From Dactylorhiza incarnata (lineage: Eukaryota; Streptophyta; Magnoliopsida; Asparagales; Orchidaceae), in the NCBI GenBank assembly GCA_033032865.1, contig JAWHQI010000229.1, positions 2,256,501 through 2,320,500 of the forward strand: a stretch of DNA of 64,000 nucleotides. The letters run 5' to 3'. Made by a program: the position numbers and the translations under genes. Each line of letters begins with the position of its first letter. The first letter of the stretch is position 1. The notes beneath the pieces are model-generated. The model made no database searches. It was not told the DNA's origin and was given only the letters and a program-made list of their open reading frames with translations. Shown here one piece after another: positions 12,499-23,189 of this stretch.

Positions 12499-13867
12499 TG
12501 ATAACTTCCCAAAAGGAAGTTATTTCCCTACTTATTTTATTCTAATTTTCATTAAAAAGAGGAAAATAATCCCCAAATTATAGTAAATATGTTTAAATAT
12601 TTTATTAATCAATGTTGGGCTGATTTCGGTCATTTTCCATGTTTTCTATCTAAGATTGGTCAAAGGATTCAAGTTGGGGAAGCAATGGAACATTTATTGC
12701 TGATGCAGAAAATAAGTTGCAACGCCAGAAATTTGCAGGTTGCAACGTGGCGACGGAAATTCAGATTTTTGAATTTTAAAAGAGGCGCCTATGTGTAATT
12801 CCAAAGGAGGCATCCCTTCAGATTTGGAAGGGAAGTTATGAGCACGAAAATGAGGGGGAAAATCATCATTATTGTGAGGGAGAACGAGGAAAAAGAAGAA
12901 GAGAACTTTTGGAGGTCTTCTTCCTCGGGGAGATTTCGGCTAGGGCTTGGAGAAAGAAGGCGTGGATCATCACCAAGGAGAAAGATCTGAGTCTAGAAAC
13001 ATTCCTACATCGTTTTTGATTCCCTTAATCATGTCTAGTAAGATCTACTTTGATTTGCTACTCTTCTCTTCCTCCATGAACTAATTTTCTAAGTCTTGCA
13101 TGTGTGAAGTACCTTAGTTGTGATGATGACTTGATTTTCATTTATACTTTGTGAATGTATTGATGTTGATCTTTATTAAATTTATGATCTATTCTTGGGA
13201 TTTTGGTTTAAGTTTCATCTTTAAAGTGCTTGGCAAAAATTCGAGAGATGAGTCGGGCTAGATGAACGTTTATTCGCACGGCGATATTCGAGAGAGGAGT
13301 CGTGTAGTTTTTAACCAAACTTCCGTATTTATACTTCATCGCGAGATTCGAGAGAGGAGCGTTGAGAGTGTATCATAAATCTTAATATAATTCTAAGAGA
13401 GAGAGAGATCTCCTCTTAAATTAGCAACCGTGATTCTAGCGCTTTTTGTTATTCTAATTTCATCTAAGTTGGAGACAACTAGAGGATTTGGGATAAGCGG
13501 ATAATGGTGATCGAGAGATAAAGTTATCCATTTTAGAATCGTTGCAAGATCATTGTTAATATTTCATGAATTATCATTTTGAGTAGTTATCATCATAGCA
13601 AGGGAAAATCACATGTGAGACTATCTTTCCAAGTGAGGTAAAAGTAATTTAAGTAACCGTAACTAGAATTGTAGTTGTTTGCTTTCGAACTATTTAAGTT
13701 TCTTTATCAATCATTATTACTTGCTTGAATTTAGAGAAAAGGCGGAATTAATATTTGTGAGCACTAAGTTAAGCACTTCCTCGTGGGAACGATCACTTTC
13801 TCATCATTTTATCACTTGTACGGCACGTGCACTTGCGTATTTATATACACCTATCACGGGCGTACCA
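12499..13867 (+). repeat. Athila-like 5' LTR
   Basis: This 1369-bp LTR starts TGATAACTTCCC and ends GGGCGTACCA. It contains two GTTGCAACG words near 12,716 and 12,741 and three copies of an ATTCGAGAGA-GAG word near 13,237, 13,290 and 13,347. Small ORFs inside it have no recognisable product. Confidence 0.97.
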
Positions 13868-13873
13868 AGTTTT

Positions 13874-13891
13874 TGGCGCCGTTGCCGGGGA
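13874..13891 (+). other. Athila primer binding site (tRNA-Asp type)
   Basis: TGGCGCCGTTGCCGGGGA lies six bases after the LTR. This is the sequence complementary to the 3' end of tRNA-Asp used by Athila elements. Confidence 0.93.
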
Positions 13892-14015
13892 AGCGCGAAA
13901 ATTTAGTGTTTTATTTCTCACAATATTTGTGAAACCTTAGTACTTAGAGATCAAGCATTTGTTTGTTCGTGTTATTTGTTTTAATTTATTTGTCTATTTG
14001 AATACTGTTCGGTGT

Positions 14016-17000
14016 ATGTCCAGATATAGGCAAGTAGAACTATTGCCGTTGAATTCTGAGATTGAGCGTACCTGTAGACGAAACAGGAGAGACTTTAGGA
14101 CCATTAACATTATTCATCCTGCGATGAATGATCCGGAGCCAAATAATGCTAATAATAATGATGGTCAGGTTGATCAAAATGCCCAACCGCCAGCACCACC
14201 ACGTATGACTTGTCACGATTATAACACACCTCTAAGGGGAGGTTTGCACTTCAGCATTGCTCGACCAGCAATTGCTGCTAACAATTTTAAAATGGACCCA
14301 CTAATTATGCAACAAGTGCAAAACAATAAGTTTGGGGGTCTAGGACATGAAGATGCAAATTCCCACTTACGAACCTTCTTAGCAATTTGCGATATGTTTA
14401 AGTTCAATGGAGCATCGGAAGATGCAATCCTGTTGAGAGCATTTCCGTTCTCCTTAGAGGGTAGAGCTAAGGATTGGTTAGACTCGTTACCACATGAGTG
14501 TATCACCACATGGGACGAACTAGTCGATTGGTTCCTGAACAAATATTTTCCACCCTCTAAGACTGCAAAACTGAAAAGGGATATTACAACATTTTTACAA
14601 GGTAACGGGGAAACTCTTTACGATGCATGGGAACGTTTTAAAGAGCTGTTGAGAAAATGTCCTCATCATGGGTTGCACCAACACCAACAGGTGTCCACTT
14701 TTTACAATGGGCTACAAACTACAACCATGATTTTAGTTGATGGAGCCGCTGGGGGCTCATTAATGAAGAAGTATCCTGAAGACGCGTATGCTATTTTAGA
14801 AGACTTAACATCTAATAATTATCAAGCATATGAGAGGCAAACTAATTGTAATCCAGCGGGAGTCCATCAGGTGGACCAAATCACTTCTTTGGCCGCTCAG
14901 ATGGCGTCGCAGTTCAATTTAATTAACAAAAGATTAGATTCACTCTCAGCCCCTACAACTAGTTCCCCGCTCACAGTTGAACAACTAAATCAAATAACTG
15001 AAGAAGCAACCAAGACAAATTCCGCCAGGATTTGCCAATCATTATCACCCCGAGTGGCGAAATCATCCAAATTTTTCCTGGAAGAATAATCTAGGGATGA
15101 ATCAACCACAAGGTTCTAATCAAAATATGAATCAACTACCTATCAATAACAACTCTCAACCCCAACAAGTAAACCAAAGGAAGGTGACTGATGAGTTTAT
15201 CTTAAGCATGTTCCAAAAGTATGACTCAAAAATGGTAGGAATAGAATCAACGTTAAGATCACTAGAAACTACTATGGGTCAACTTGCAAATTCATTAAGT
15301 CAAAGGCCCATTGGAACTCTACCTTCTGATACCACACCCAATCCAACAAAAGATAATCATAATAACCATTGCAAGGCTATTGCACTAAGGAGTGGTGTAG
15401 AGATCCCAAGTGCAGAGGGGTTGCTTGAGAAAGTTAGGGAAGAAGAAACGAGTAAGAAGCCAAGTGAGTCGAGCATATTAGAGAAGGACGAGTTGGGTGA
15501 GAAAAATGAGGTGGGAGAGAAACTAAATCAAAAGAAAGAAGTAGTCTATCCGCCACCCCCATTTCCGTCTAGACTTGTTAAATCCAAACTTGACACACAA
15601 TTCCAAAAGTTTATGGAGATTTTCAAAAAGTTAACTATAAATATCCCATTTGTTGAGGCTCTTGAGCAAATGCCAAGTTATGCCAAGTTTATGAAGGATA
15701 TCTTGGCAAAGAAAAGAAAGTTTGTTGATAAAGAGATAGTGGCGTTGACTGAGGAGTGTAGTGCTATATTGCAGAAGAAGTTGCCACCCAAACTTAAGGA
15801 TCCCGGTAGCTTCACAATTCCTTGTTCTATCGGTTTAAACTTTGTTGGGAGAGCTCTATGTGACCTTGGGGCGAGCATTAATCTGATGCCATTATCTATC
15901 TATAAGAAGTTTGGTTTAGGGGAGATCACACCTACATCTCTGACTCTACAGTTGGCCGATAGGTCTCTAGCATTTCCAAAGGGAATTGTAGAGGACGTAT
16001 TGGTTAAAGTGGATAAATTCATTTTCCCCGCCGATTTTGTGGTACTTGATATGGATGAGGACAAGGATGTCCCCATCATTCTTGGTAGACCATTCTTGGC
16101 CACCGGACGAACACTCATTGACGTCCAGAAGGGTGAGCTTACGATGAGAGTTAATGATGAAAATGTGACATTCAACATCCTCAAGGCTATGAAATTTCCG
16201 GATGATAAGGAGGAGTGTTTTTCTATTGAGGAAGTGAATGCACCTACACGTATGATGTATGATGAGAATGATTGGGAGTGTAAAATCCTGAGTGTGTTAA
16301 CAAATGAAGAAATAGACGAGGACCCAGATTTAACAGAAACTGTAGAAGCTTTAAGTATTGATGAGCATATACCAAATGCTAACATGTTTGAATTAATAAG
16401 TAGACCAAGTGAGTCTAAGGTCATGAAGCCTTCTATCTTAGAGCCACCTACACTTGAATTGAAACCGCTACCCGAAAACTTAAAGTATGTTTTTCTAGGT
16501 AAGGATAACACACTACCGGTTATTATTGATGCATCTCTGGTTAAGGAACATGAAGAAAAATTGCTTGAGGTTCTCCGTGAGTATAAAGGAGCAATGGGGT
16601 GGACCATTGCAGATATTAGAGGGATAAGTCCTTCAATTTGTATGCACAAAATCCTTTTGGAAGAAGAAGCAAAAGAGTCAGTTGAACACCAACAAAGACT
16701 TAGCCCACCAATGAAAGAAGTGGTCAAGAAGGAGATAATCAAATGGTTGGATGCGGGTATTATTTATCCTATCTCCGACAGCCGGTGGGTAAGTCCTGTT
16801 CAATGTGTGCCAAAAAAGGGGGGCATTACGGTAGTTAAGAATGAGAGCAACGAGTTAATCCCCACTAGAACGGTAACTGGATGGCGGATTTGTATGGATT
16901 ATCGAAAGTTGAATAAGGCGACTAGGAAAGATCATTTCCCACTTCCATTTCTCGATCAGGTTCTTGATAGGTTAGCAGGAAATGAGTATTTCTGTTTCTT

Positions 17001-18285
17001 AGATGGTTACTCTGGGTATAATCAAATCATGGTAGCTCCCGAGGATCAGGAGAAGACTACCTTCACCTGTCCTTTTGGGACATTTGCATTTAGGAAAATG
17101 CCCTTTGGATTATGTAATGCTCCTGGCACATTTCAGCGCTGCATGATCGCTATTTTTACTGATCTGATTGATGAGGGGATCGAGATCTTTATGGATGACT
17201 TTTTAGTATTTGGGAGATCATTTGATGAATGTCTGAAAGTGTTGAAGAAAGCTTTGGATAAGTGCATTCAAACTAATTTAATCCTAAATTGGGAAAAATG
17301 TCACTTTATGGTCAAAGAAGGAATTGTTTTAGGACACAAGGTGTCAAAGAAGGGATTGGAAGTAGATCGGGCAAAGACAGAGGTTATAGAGAAATTGCCT
17401 CCACCAACTAATGTTAAGGGAGTGCGAAGTTTTTTAGGACACGCCGGCTTTTACCGTCGTTTCATTAAGGATTTTTCGAAAATCTCTAAGCCACTAAGTC
17501 ATTTATTAGAAAAAGATTCACATTTTAACTTTGATGAGGAATGTCTGACCGCCTTTCATTCTTTGAAGCAGAGTCTGATTTCTTCTCCTATTATTATTTC
17601 ACCCGATTGGTCTTTACCATTCACCATTATGTGCGATGCTAGCAACTTTGCTGTGGGCGCGGTTTTAGGACAAGTGCGTGACAAAGTCTTTCACACAATC
17701 TACTATGCTAGCAAGACGTTGATTGATGCACAAGTAAACTACACAACTACCGAGAATGAGTTATTAGCTGTCGTTTTTGCTTTTGACAAATTTCGATCCT
17801 ATTTGGTAGCTTCTAAGGTGATTGTTTATACGGACCATGCAGCAATTCGATTTTTAGTGGAGAAAAAGGACGCGAAACCTAGATTGATTAGGTGGGTTCT
17901 CCTCTTGCAAGAGTTCGACTTAGAGATTAAAGATCGTAAGGGAGCGGAGAATCCGGTAGCGGACCACCTATCACGTCTGGAGTATGAGTGTGAGAAAGAT
18001 TTGGACATAGAGATTAAAGAGAATTTTCCTGATGAAAGGTTGCTTGCAATATCTGAGGCGAGTACGCCATGGTATGCAGACATTGTGAACTACATAGTGA
18101 GCAATGTATTTCCCCCAGACATGAACTATCAACGAAGAAAAAGGTTTCTCCATCAGGTGAAATCCTACATTTGGGATGATCTGTATCTATTTAAGATTTG
18201 TGCTGATCAAGTGATCCGCAGATGCATCCCCGAGGTAGAAGTACAAGGTATCCTAGCGAAATGTCATGCTTCACCTTATGGTGGA
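14016..18285 (+). pseudogene. Athila-like gag-pol, first part (gag, PR, RT, RNase H, start of integrase)
   Basis: Translation probably starts at ATG 14,016 (MSRYRQVELLP). The gag core is at 14,330-14,900 (FLAICDMFKFNGASEDAI, GRAKDWLDSLP). A +1 frame shift near 15,017 moves the reading into the frame used from 15,097 on. Then come protease (CDLGASINLM near 15,858; ILGRPFL), RT (WRICMDYRKLNKATRKDHFP; catalytic FMDD near 17,188), RNase H (MCDASNFAVGAVLG; YTDHAAIRFL) and the start of the integrase zinc finger (KCHASPYGG). Tat-2 cuts the gene at 18,285, and the frame resumes at 30,929. Apart from the shift and the insertion, the frame is open over more than 3 kb, so the element was recently active. 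Confidence 0.95.
18281..18285. repeat. Target-site duplication GTGGA of Tat-2
   Basis: GTGGA at 18,281-18,285 precedes the left LTR of Tat-2. It recurs at 30,924-30,928. With a single copy the Athila integrase zinc finger reads on in frame. Confidence 0.97.
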
Positions 18286-18964
18286 TGTTGACGCCAGGAA
18301 AATCCTGACCTCAAGATTCGGACCAATGCAGCCGGAGGCTACTCGCCCAGCGACCCAACGAGATGGCTTGGCTGGCAACGACGAAGAAGCTAGAAGAGCA
18401 ACAAACAGGACCCCAGGTGCTGCTGCAGGGAGGTCCCACCACGTACCCAGAAGCTCCGAAGAGACTTCCCCTCCAAGACCAAAGAATGGCCGAGCAAGGT
18501 ACGAGGAAGGCACCGACTTGGCTAGCAAGCAGGGGTGAAGGGCTCAAGAATTCGGAAATGGGGTTCCAGAAGCTCAAGCACAGGTGCCAATCCAAGTACC
18601 CCTGGGGTCCTATTTATAGGCAACCAAGGGGTAGGGGGTTTTTATAGCCCAGCCCTGACCTGGCGACATATGGGATACTCGGCGAGCATCTTCGACCATA
18701 GTCGCCCATCTGGCGAGTATCTGCTGCTGCTCGCACAAGCCTGGCTGATACTCGCTCAGGTCTTCTGTGGTTGCCGGACACTTTGGGGCGACATACGGGA
18801 TACTCGGCACGTATCTTCGACCATAGTCGCCCTTCTGGCGAGTATTTAGCCAATACTCGCCAACCTTCTTTCGCTCCTGCTGGCTGATTTGTCTTGCCTC
18901 TTTGACTTTGACCTGCCTACGTGGCCTTGAGTGGGTCCTACCCTCGGAGAATAAGGGTTGTACA
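18286..18964 (-). repeat. Tat-2 3' LTR
   Basis: 679 bp, TGTTGACGCC to GGTTGTACA on the plus strand. TATAAATA on the minus strand (18,611-18,618) marks the LTR promoter. The U3 part (18,660-18,860) is packed with GCGAGTAT / ATACTCGC words, arranged in an imperfect duplication of about 62 bp spaced 125 bp (18,662 and 18,787). Antisense gene A starts 178 bp beyond its U3 edge. Confidence 0.97.
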
Positions 18965-18980
18965 CAATCCCCGCTCTTTG
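18965..18980 (-). other. Tat-2 polypurine tract (plus-strand primer site)
   Basis: On the minus strand the bases just before the 3' LTR read AAAGAGCGGGGATTG. This fits the plus-strand priming site, though it is interrupted by pyrimidines. Confidence 0.6.
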
Positions 18981-19141
18981 CGAGTAACGGAGTTGCTCGG
19001 AAAGAAACATCCAACCGTTATTCGACGAGCTTCTACCTTGGCGAGTATAGGGAGATACTCGGATCTTGACTGTCCGACGCCCGGACTCTATATAAAGGAG
19101 GGGGGGTCTCTGATGGAACCACCTTTCTGTACTCGCTCACA
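18981..19141 (+). promoter_or_regulatory. Promoter region of Tat-2 antisense gene A
   Basis: TATATAAA at 19,089-19,096 lies 46 bp before the ATG at 19,142. Upstream are GGCGAGTAT and GATACTCGG (19,040-19,060), the same words as in the adjoining LTR U3. The layout suggests that U3 and this promoter share upstream elements in opposite directions. This is inferred. Confidence 0.6.
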
Positions 19142-20721
19142 ATGTCGCTAGCTTTTGCTGAGGCTGCCAAAATGGCCAAGGCCGACCTTGCGAATCTGAT
19201 CGGCGTGCCCCTTCCTCCACCTCGCATGGACGCCGAGGTAGACGCCTTCCTCGCGAACAAGAAGAGGAAGAGGGCGGCGAAGAAGAAGAAGAGAGAGAGA
19301 GAAAAGGAGGCGACTAAGGAGAACGTCGCCGATCCTCTGAGTGAGCAGCGTCAGCAGCTGCTGGAGGATTTGGGCCTCGAAGGGCTCTCGCCTGCTCCTC
19401 CCCCTGCTCCTCTCTCGGCAGAGGTCGCCCCGGAGGCGAGTAGGGATGAAATCCAAACTCAAACCCAACCGGACCCTCCCCCTGCCCGAGGTGAGCTCCT
19501 TGCTCTCCCTTTTTCGATCTATGCTGTCTTCCGGCGACATTCTGACGTCTTTGTTGCTATCTGTAGATCCGCCGAACACTGAGGCTCAGGAGGAGCCTTT
19601 GACTGCAATACCGCTGCGATCATCCCCGATGATCTCGCCTGAGGGTGGGTCTCGGAGTGGTCGCGCGGTAAGGATTCTCCACAGCTCCTCTGTGGAGAAG
19701 AGGCCGATGAGCGAGCATGGGGCTCCTCTGGCGAACATCGCTCCTCCTCCGCCTCCTCCTCCACCTAACTCGCGACCAGAGCCAGCGAGCAACACACAGC
19801 GGCCTGTGATCGCGCTGCCGCCTCCTCCTCCTGGACTCCCGCCGCCAGTGAATCCTCCAGGCGATCAACGTCCTTCTACCACAACTGCTCCCTCTTCCCA
19901 CCAGGGGGAGTCCTCGCGCAGGGGCGGGACTGGAGGGTCTTTGGCCTTCTTCGCTCCAAGGGGTGGAGGGCGACCAGGAGATGGTCGCGGTCGAGGGGAC
20001 CTGCCCTCCAACCGGGATCATTCCGGCAACCACTCTACTCGTCGAGATGGCGTCTATCACTCTCCCTCCCCACACCGAGGAAGGTCTTCTCCTCGCCGAC
20101 GATCTCGCAGCCCTCCTCGCCGACGATCTCGTAGTCCTCGGCCAGGTATTTGATCGCTGCCTTCGGATAGTCGCCACTGTTTTCTGAATTCTGCTGAAGT
20201 TCTGGCCCTTTTTGCCTTTTTTCGCAGGTCGCGCGCATACTCCGGTGGGAGCTCTGATCGATGCCGTTGGGCTCCCTCCCCGCGAGTACCAGGAAAAGGC
20301 TACTCGCGCTATCTTGGACTTGGAATCCCGGATAGAGCGGCTATCGATCTGCGAACCTCATCGCCGTTTGACTGAGGTGGAGTCGCGGGTTGAGCGCTTG
20401 GCGGCTAGTGACCCTCATCGCCGCCTAACTGACTTGGAGGTGCGAGTATCCCGGCTGGAGGAGTTTGATACTCGCCTGTCGGGTACTGAAGCTCGCCTCC
20501 AGTCTGTCAGCGACTTGGAGCGCAGGGTGGCGAGGATCGAGCATCGGCAACAGCTGCATCATGACGAGCTGGTCGGGATGCGCGCGAGCATGGGCTCGGT
20601 GGGGAGGCTGGCGAGGATCGAAGACCAGCTGCGACAAGGCGAGGACGCGATGTCTGTGGCCTCTGAGCACTTCAGGCGAGCTCGCGGCTTGGGATGGGTC
20701 GGGCGACAACCTCAGATCTAG
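19142..20721 (+). CDS. Tat-2 antisense gene A: basic, Pro-rich, RS-like, coiled-coil protein (three exons)
   Basis: This gene lies opposite to gag-pol, between the 3' LTR and gene B. Exons are 19,142-19,490, 19,567-20,145 and 20,228-20,721. Introns of 76 and 82 bp follow GT-AG (GTGAGC to CTGTAG; GTATTT to TCGCAG). The exons join in phase into about 473 codons. Residues 40-60 are lysine/arginine-rich (KKRKRAAKKKKRERE), a likely nuclear signal. The middle is proline-rich with runs of six to eight prolines. Residues about 290-308 read SPRRRSRSPPRRRSRSP, like SR splicing factors. The C-terminus has repeated EPHRRLTEVESRVERL-type heptads, a likely coiled coil. No known enzyme domain is visible. 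An RNA-binding or nuclear role is inferred only from composition. The window does not contain the matching part of Tat-1. Confidence 0.72.
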
Positions 20722-21261
20722 GATCCCCAGGCGAACATCCAGGCGCAACCCTAGCTGCTGCTCTTCTTCATCTTTATCTTCCATGTAGCTTTGTAGCTCC
20801 TCGCGAGCATTATTTGAATCTTGTGAACGATTTATTTGAAGCAGTGTTGATTTGCCGAGTAATCGAATACTCGCCCTTCAATCTTGTCTTTGTTTTACTT
20901 GATCTTCTTTTGTTTTGCTTTTTCTTCTATCTCCTTTTTGCCGAGTATCTGTTTGAATGTCGCCTATATTTTGGCGAGCTTCTTCATGTTTCTGTGATGT
21001 AGGTATTCGCTAGATGAAGGTCGGCGGTTGGCGCGCTCTGAACTTTGGGCGACTTTTCTTAGATACTCGCCACCCCTAGTCGTGCTCGCGGCGTCGTGTT
21101 CGACAAGCCAGACTAACCGACTAGTATAAATAGGGGGGGGGGGGGGGGTGGGTGAGTCTTAAATACGCCTTTAGCGATCTCTAGCTTCCTTGAGCGAGCA
21201 TCTTCCAGGCTTCCAATCCTCGCCCTTCTACGATACTCGCTCCCTTCCCTTTCTTCCCAAG
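20722..21261 (+). promoter_or_regulatory. Intergenic region and promoter of gene B in Tat-2
   Basis: The first part is probably the 3' end of gene A. The second part aligns to 1-360 and has TATAAATA at 21,125-21,132, followed by a run of 16 G (21,133-21,148). ATACTCGC words occur near 20,868, 21,064 and 21,232. Confidence 0.55.
21133..21148 (+). repeat. G16 homopolymer behind the gene B TATA box
   Basis: Sixteen consecutive G follow the TATA box. Tat-1 has GGGGGTGGG at the same place, so the run expanded in Tat-2 or is a sequencing error. Confidence 0.9.
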
Positions 21262-23189
21262 ATGATCGACGAGGCGGCCATCAGGCGAGCTAACCATGCG
21301 AAGAACTTCGATGAGAGCTCGTTCAAGAAGCCGATCACGAATCAGAAAGATTTGGACGAGTTCAATTCCAAGTTCGCGACTCCAGGATATGTCGCCAGGC
21401 TTCCTCGCCCGTCTGAGCGACTAAACACCTCCTCGCAGATGGCGATGATCTTCCCAATCCGACACTTCGAGGTCGACCTGCGACTTCCCATATGGCCCGA
21501 GTTTCGGAAGATACTCGTGTTCTATGGGATAGTGCCCGCCCAGATCAATCCCAACGGAGTGGCGATGATCATGGGGTTCCTGTGCTACCTTCGGGAGCAG
21601 AACATCGTCTTCGACCTTTCGGTCTTTAGGCGAATATTCACCATCATGGCGACCGGCGAGGGCGTCATCTTCTTGTGCAGTCACGTCTATACACTGGCGG
21701 GGACTTTAAATAAGAACCATCGCTGGGTCGAGCGGATAGTCGCCATTGAGGGCGACTTCGCGGGCATCTCTAGCTCGCCCATTCAACCTTCAGAGAACGT
21801 CTTCACGGTTCCCTGGCTCACCGAGGACCAGATGAAGCTGCTCGCCTGCTTCAGGAATCGTCGCTTCAACGTGATACTTTGGAGGAGGCGAGTAGACGAG
21901 CTCACGGAAGTTCGCCCAGGGGAAGGTATCTTTCGCGCGAGCATCAGACATACTCGCCCTAGGGCTTCGTTCTGGCGACTAATCTTCGATCTTCTTACAG
22001 GCGTGCAGGCTCTTCCGCGTGATGCTCTTCCCCTCGCGGCGAAGGCGACCGCTGTCGCCCATGGGGGTGCGAGAACCTCGGCGCGCGAGGTTGGGGACTC
22101 CTCCCCAATCGACTTGTCGCCAGGAGGCGACGATCTGGATGTCGCCGGTGGTGGGGTCGGGACCTCGAAGAAGCGAACGGGCAAGGCTAAGGCCTCTGAG
22201 CCCAAGAGACAGAAGAAGGAGGTCGCCCACAGGGATCTGGGCAAGAAGGCGGATCCCTCGGAGGCTGGCGAGCCGAGCAACCATCCTTTCTTCAACGAGG
22301 GCACCCGTGGCGAGGACGACTTTGGTCGCCCATTGGTGACCTGGTCTGATCGCGCTCACGAGGTGACTCTGAGCTCGAACCTCCCCGTTTGGTCCGAGGA
22401 CTGGGAGGACAAGGGGGAGGCCTTCGATGTGCTCCATGCGATCTACAGTCGTACTGACGCCGAGCTGCTGCAGGAGGCCTCTGCCGAGCATCTTGCTCAT
22501 CAAACCTCGCGCTCAATCTTGCGAACTGCCGAGCTCGCACATTCAACAGCGAAGCGGCTGCTGATGTACGAGGAGGCGATCAGGGTGCAGGGGCCGAAAA
22601 TGATCGCCATGGCGGAGAGGATCAAGGGGTTCGAGGTACTTCGTCTTTGCGACTTTTCGCGCTTTCTGGAATACTCGCCTCTTTATACGATGTCAAGCTT
22701 TACCTTCTTTCTTTTTGTCTTCTATAGGCTGCCGAGCTGGAATCGGCGAAGAGACTGTCCCAGGCCGAGAAGGAGCTGGAGGATACTCGCTCGGTCTTGG
22801 AGGCCGCCCAAATCCGCATCGCCGAGCTAGAAACTCGGCCTGCCGAGCAACAGCTGGCGGGGTCGGGCCCTCATCGGTTCGTCAAGCAGGTCAGGATGCA
22901 TGGCGACGACATGCCCCATATTCGTCGGGAGATCGCGAGAGCAACAGGAGAGGTCATCCTAAATCAGCTGAAGGCAGATGATCTCTTGAAGCCGGAGGCT
23001 ATGGGATTGACGGTGGGAGACCTTATCCCGGTCATACTCGCCGAGGAGTCCACCTCCCCCCTGCGAGCATCATCGCCGCGACTTAGCGATGCCGAGGACG
23101 ACGATGATGAGGTTGATGATGATGATGATGACGATGACGATGACGGCGATGATGGCGACGATGGCGACGAGTCAGCCGTAGATATTTGA
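21262..23189 (+). CDS. Tat-2 antisense gene B: putative gypsy-type transposon domain protein (three exons)
   Basis: The start ATG 21,262 gives MIDEAAIRRANHAKNF. Exons are 21,262-21,925, 22,001-22,635 and 22,728-23,189. Introns of 75 bp (GTATCT to TTACAG) and 92 bp (GTACTT to CTATAG) join in phase, giving about 586 residues. Residues 50-170 form the Pfam 'putative gypsy type transposon' domain known from plant retrotransposons (FPIRHFEVDLRLP, GIVPAQINPNGVAMIMGFL, FLCSHVYTL). A Lys-rich segment (KKRTGKAKASEPKRQKKE) follows, then a globular stretch, a coiled coil (AELESAKRLSQAEKELED) and a tail of more than 20 Asp residues. The same gene is decayed in Tat-1. Unspliced intron 1 is also open, so a longer form is possible. 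The function is unknown. Confidence 0.8.

Noticed and set aside
12589..12798. 69-codon ORF conserved in both Athila LTRs
   Set aside because: It is conserved only because the LTRs are nearly identical. No family and no start context support it.
18266..18647. ORFs in the Tat-2 LTRs (90-94 codons, both strands)
   Set aside because: The same frames occur in both LTRs, overlap the promoter and R-U5, and have no family match.
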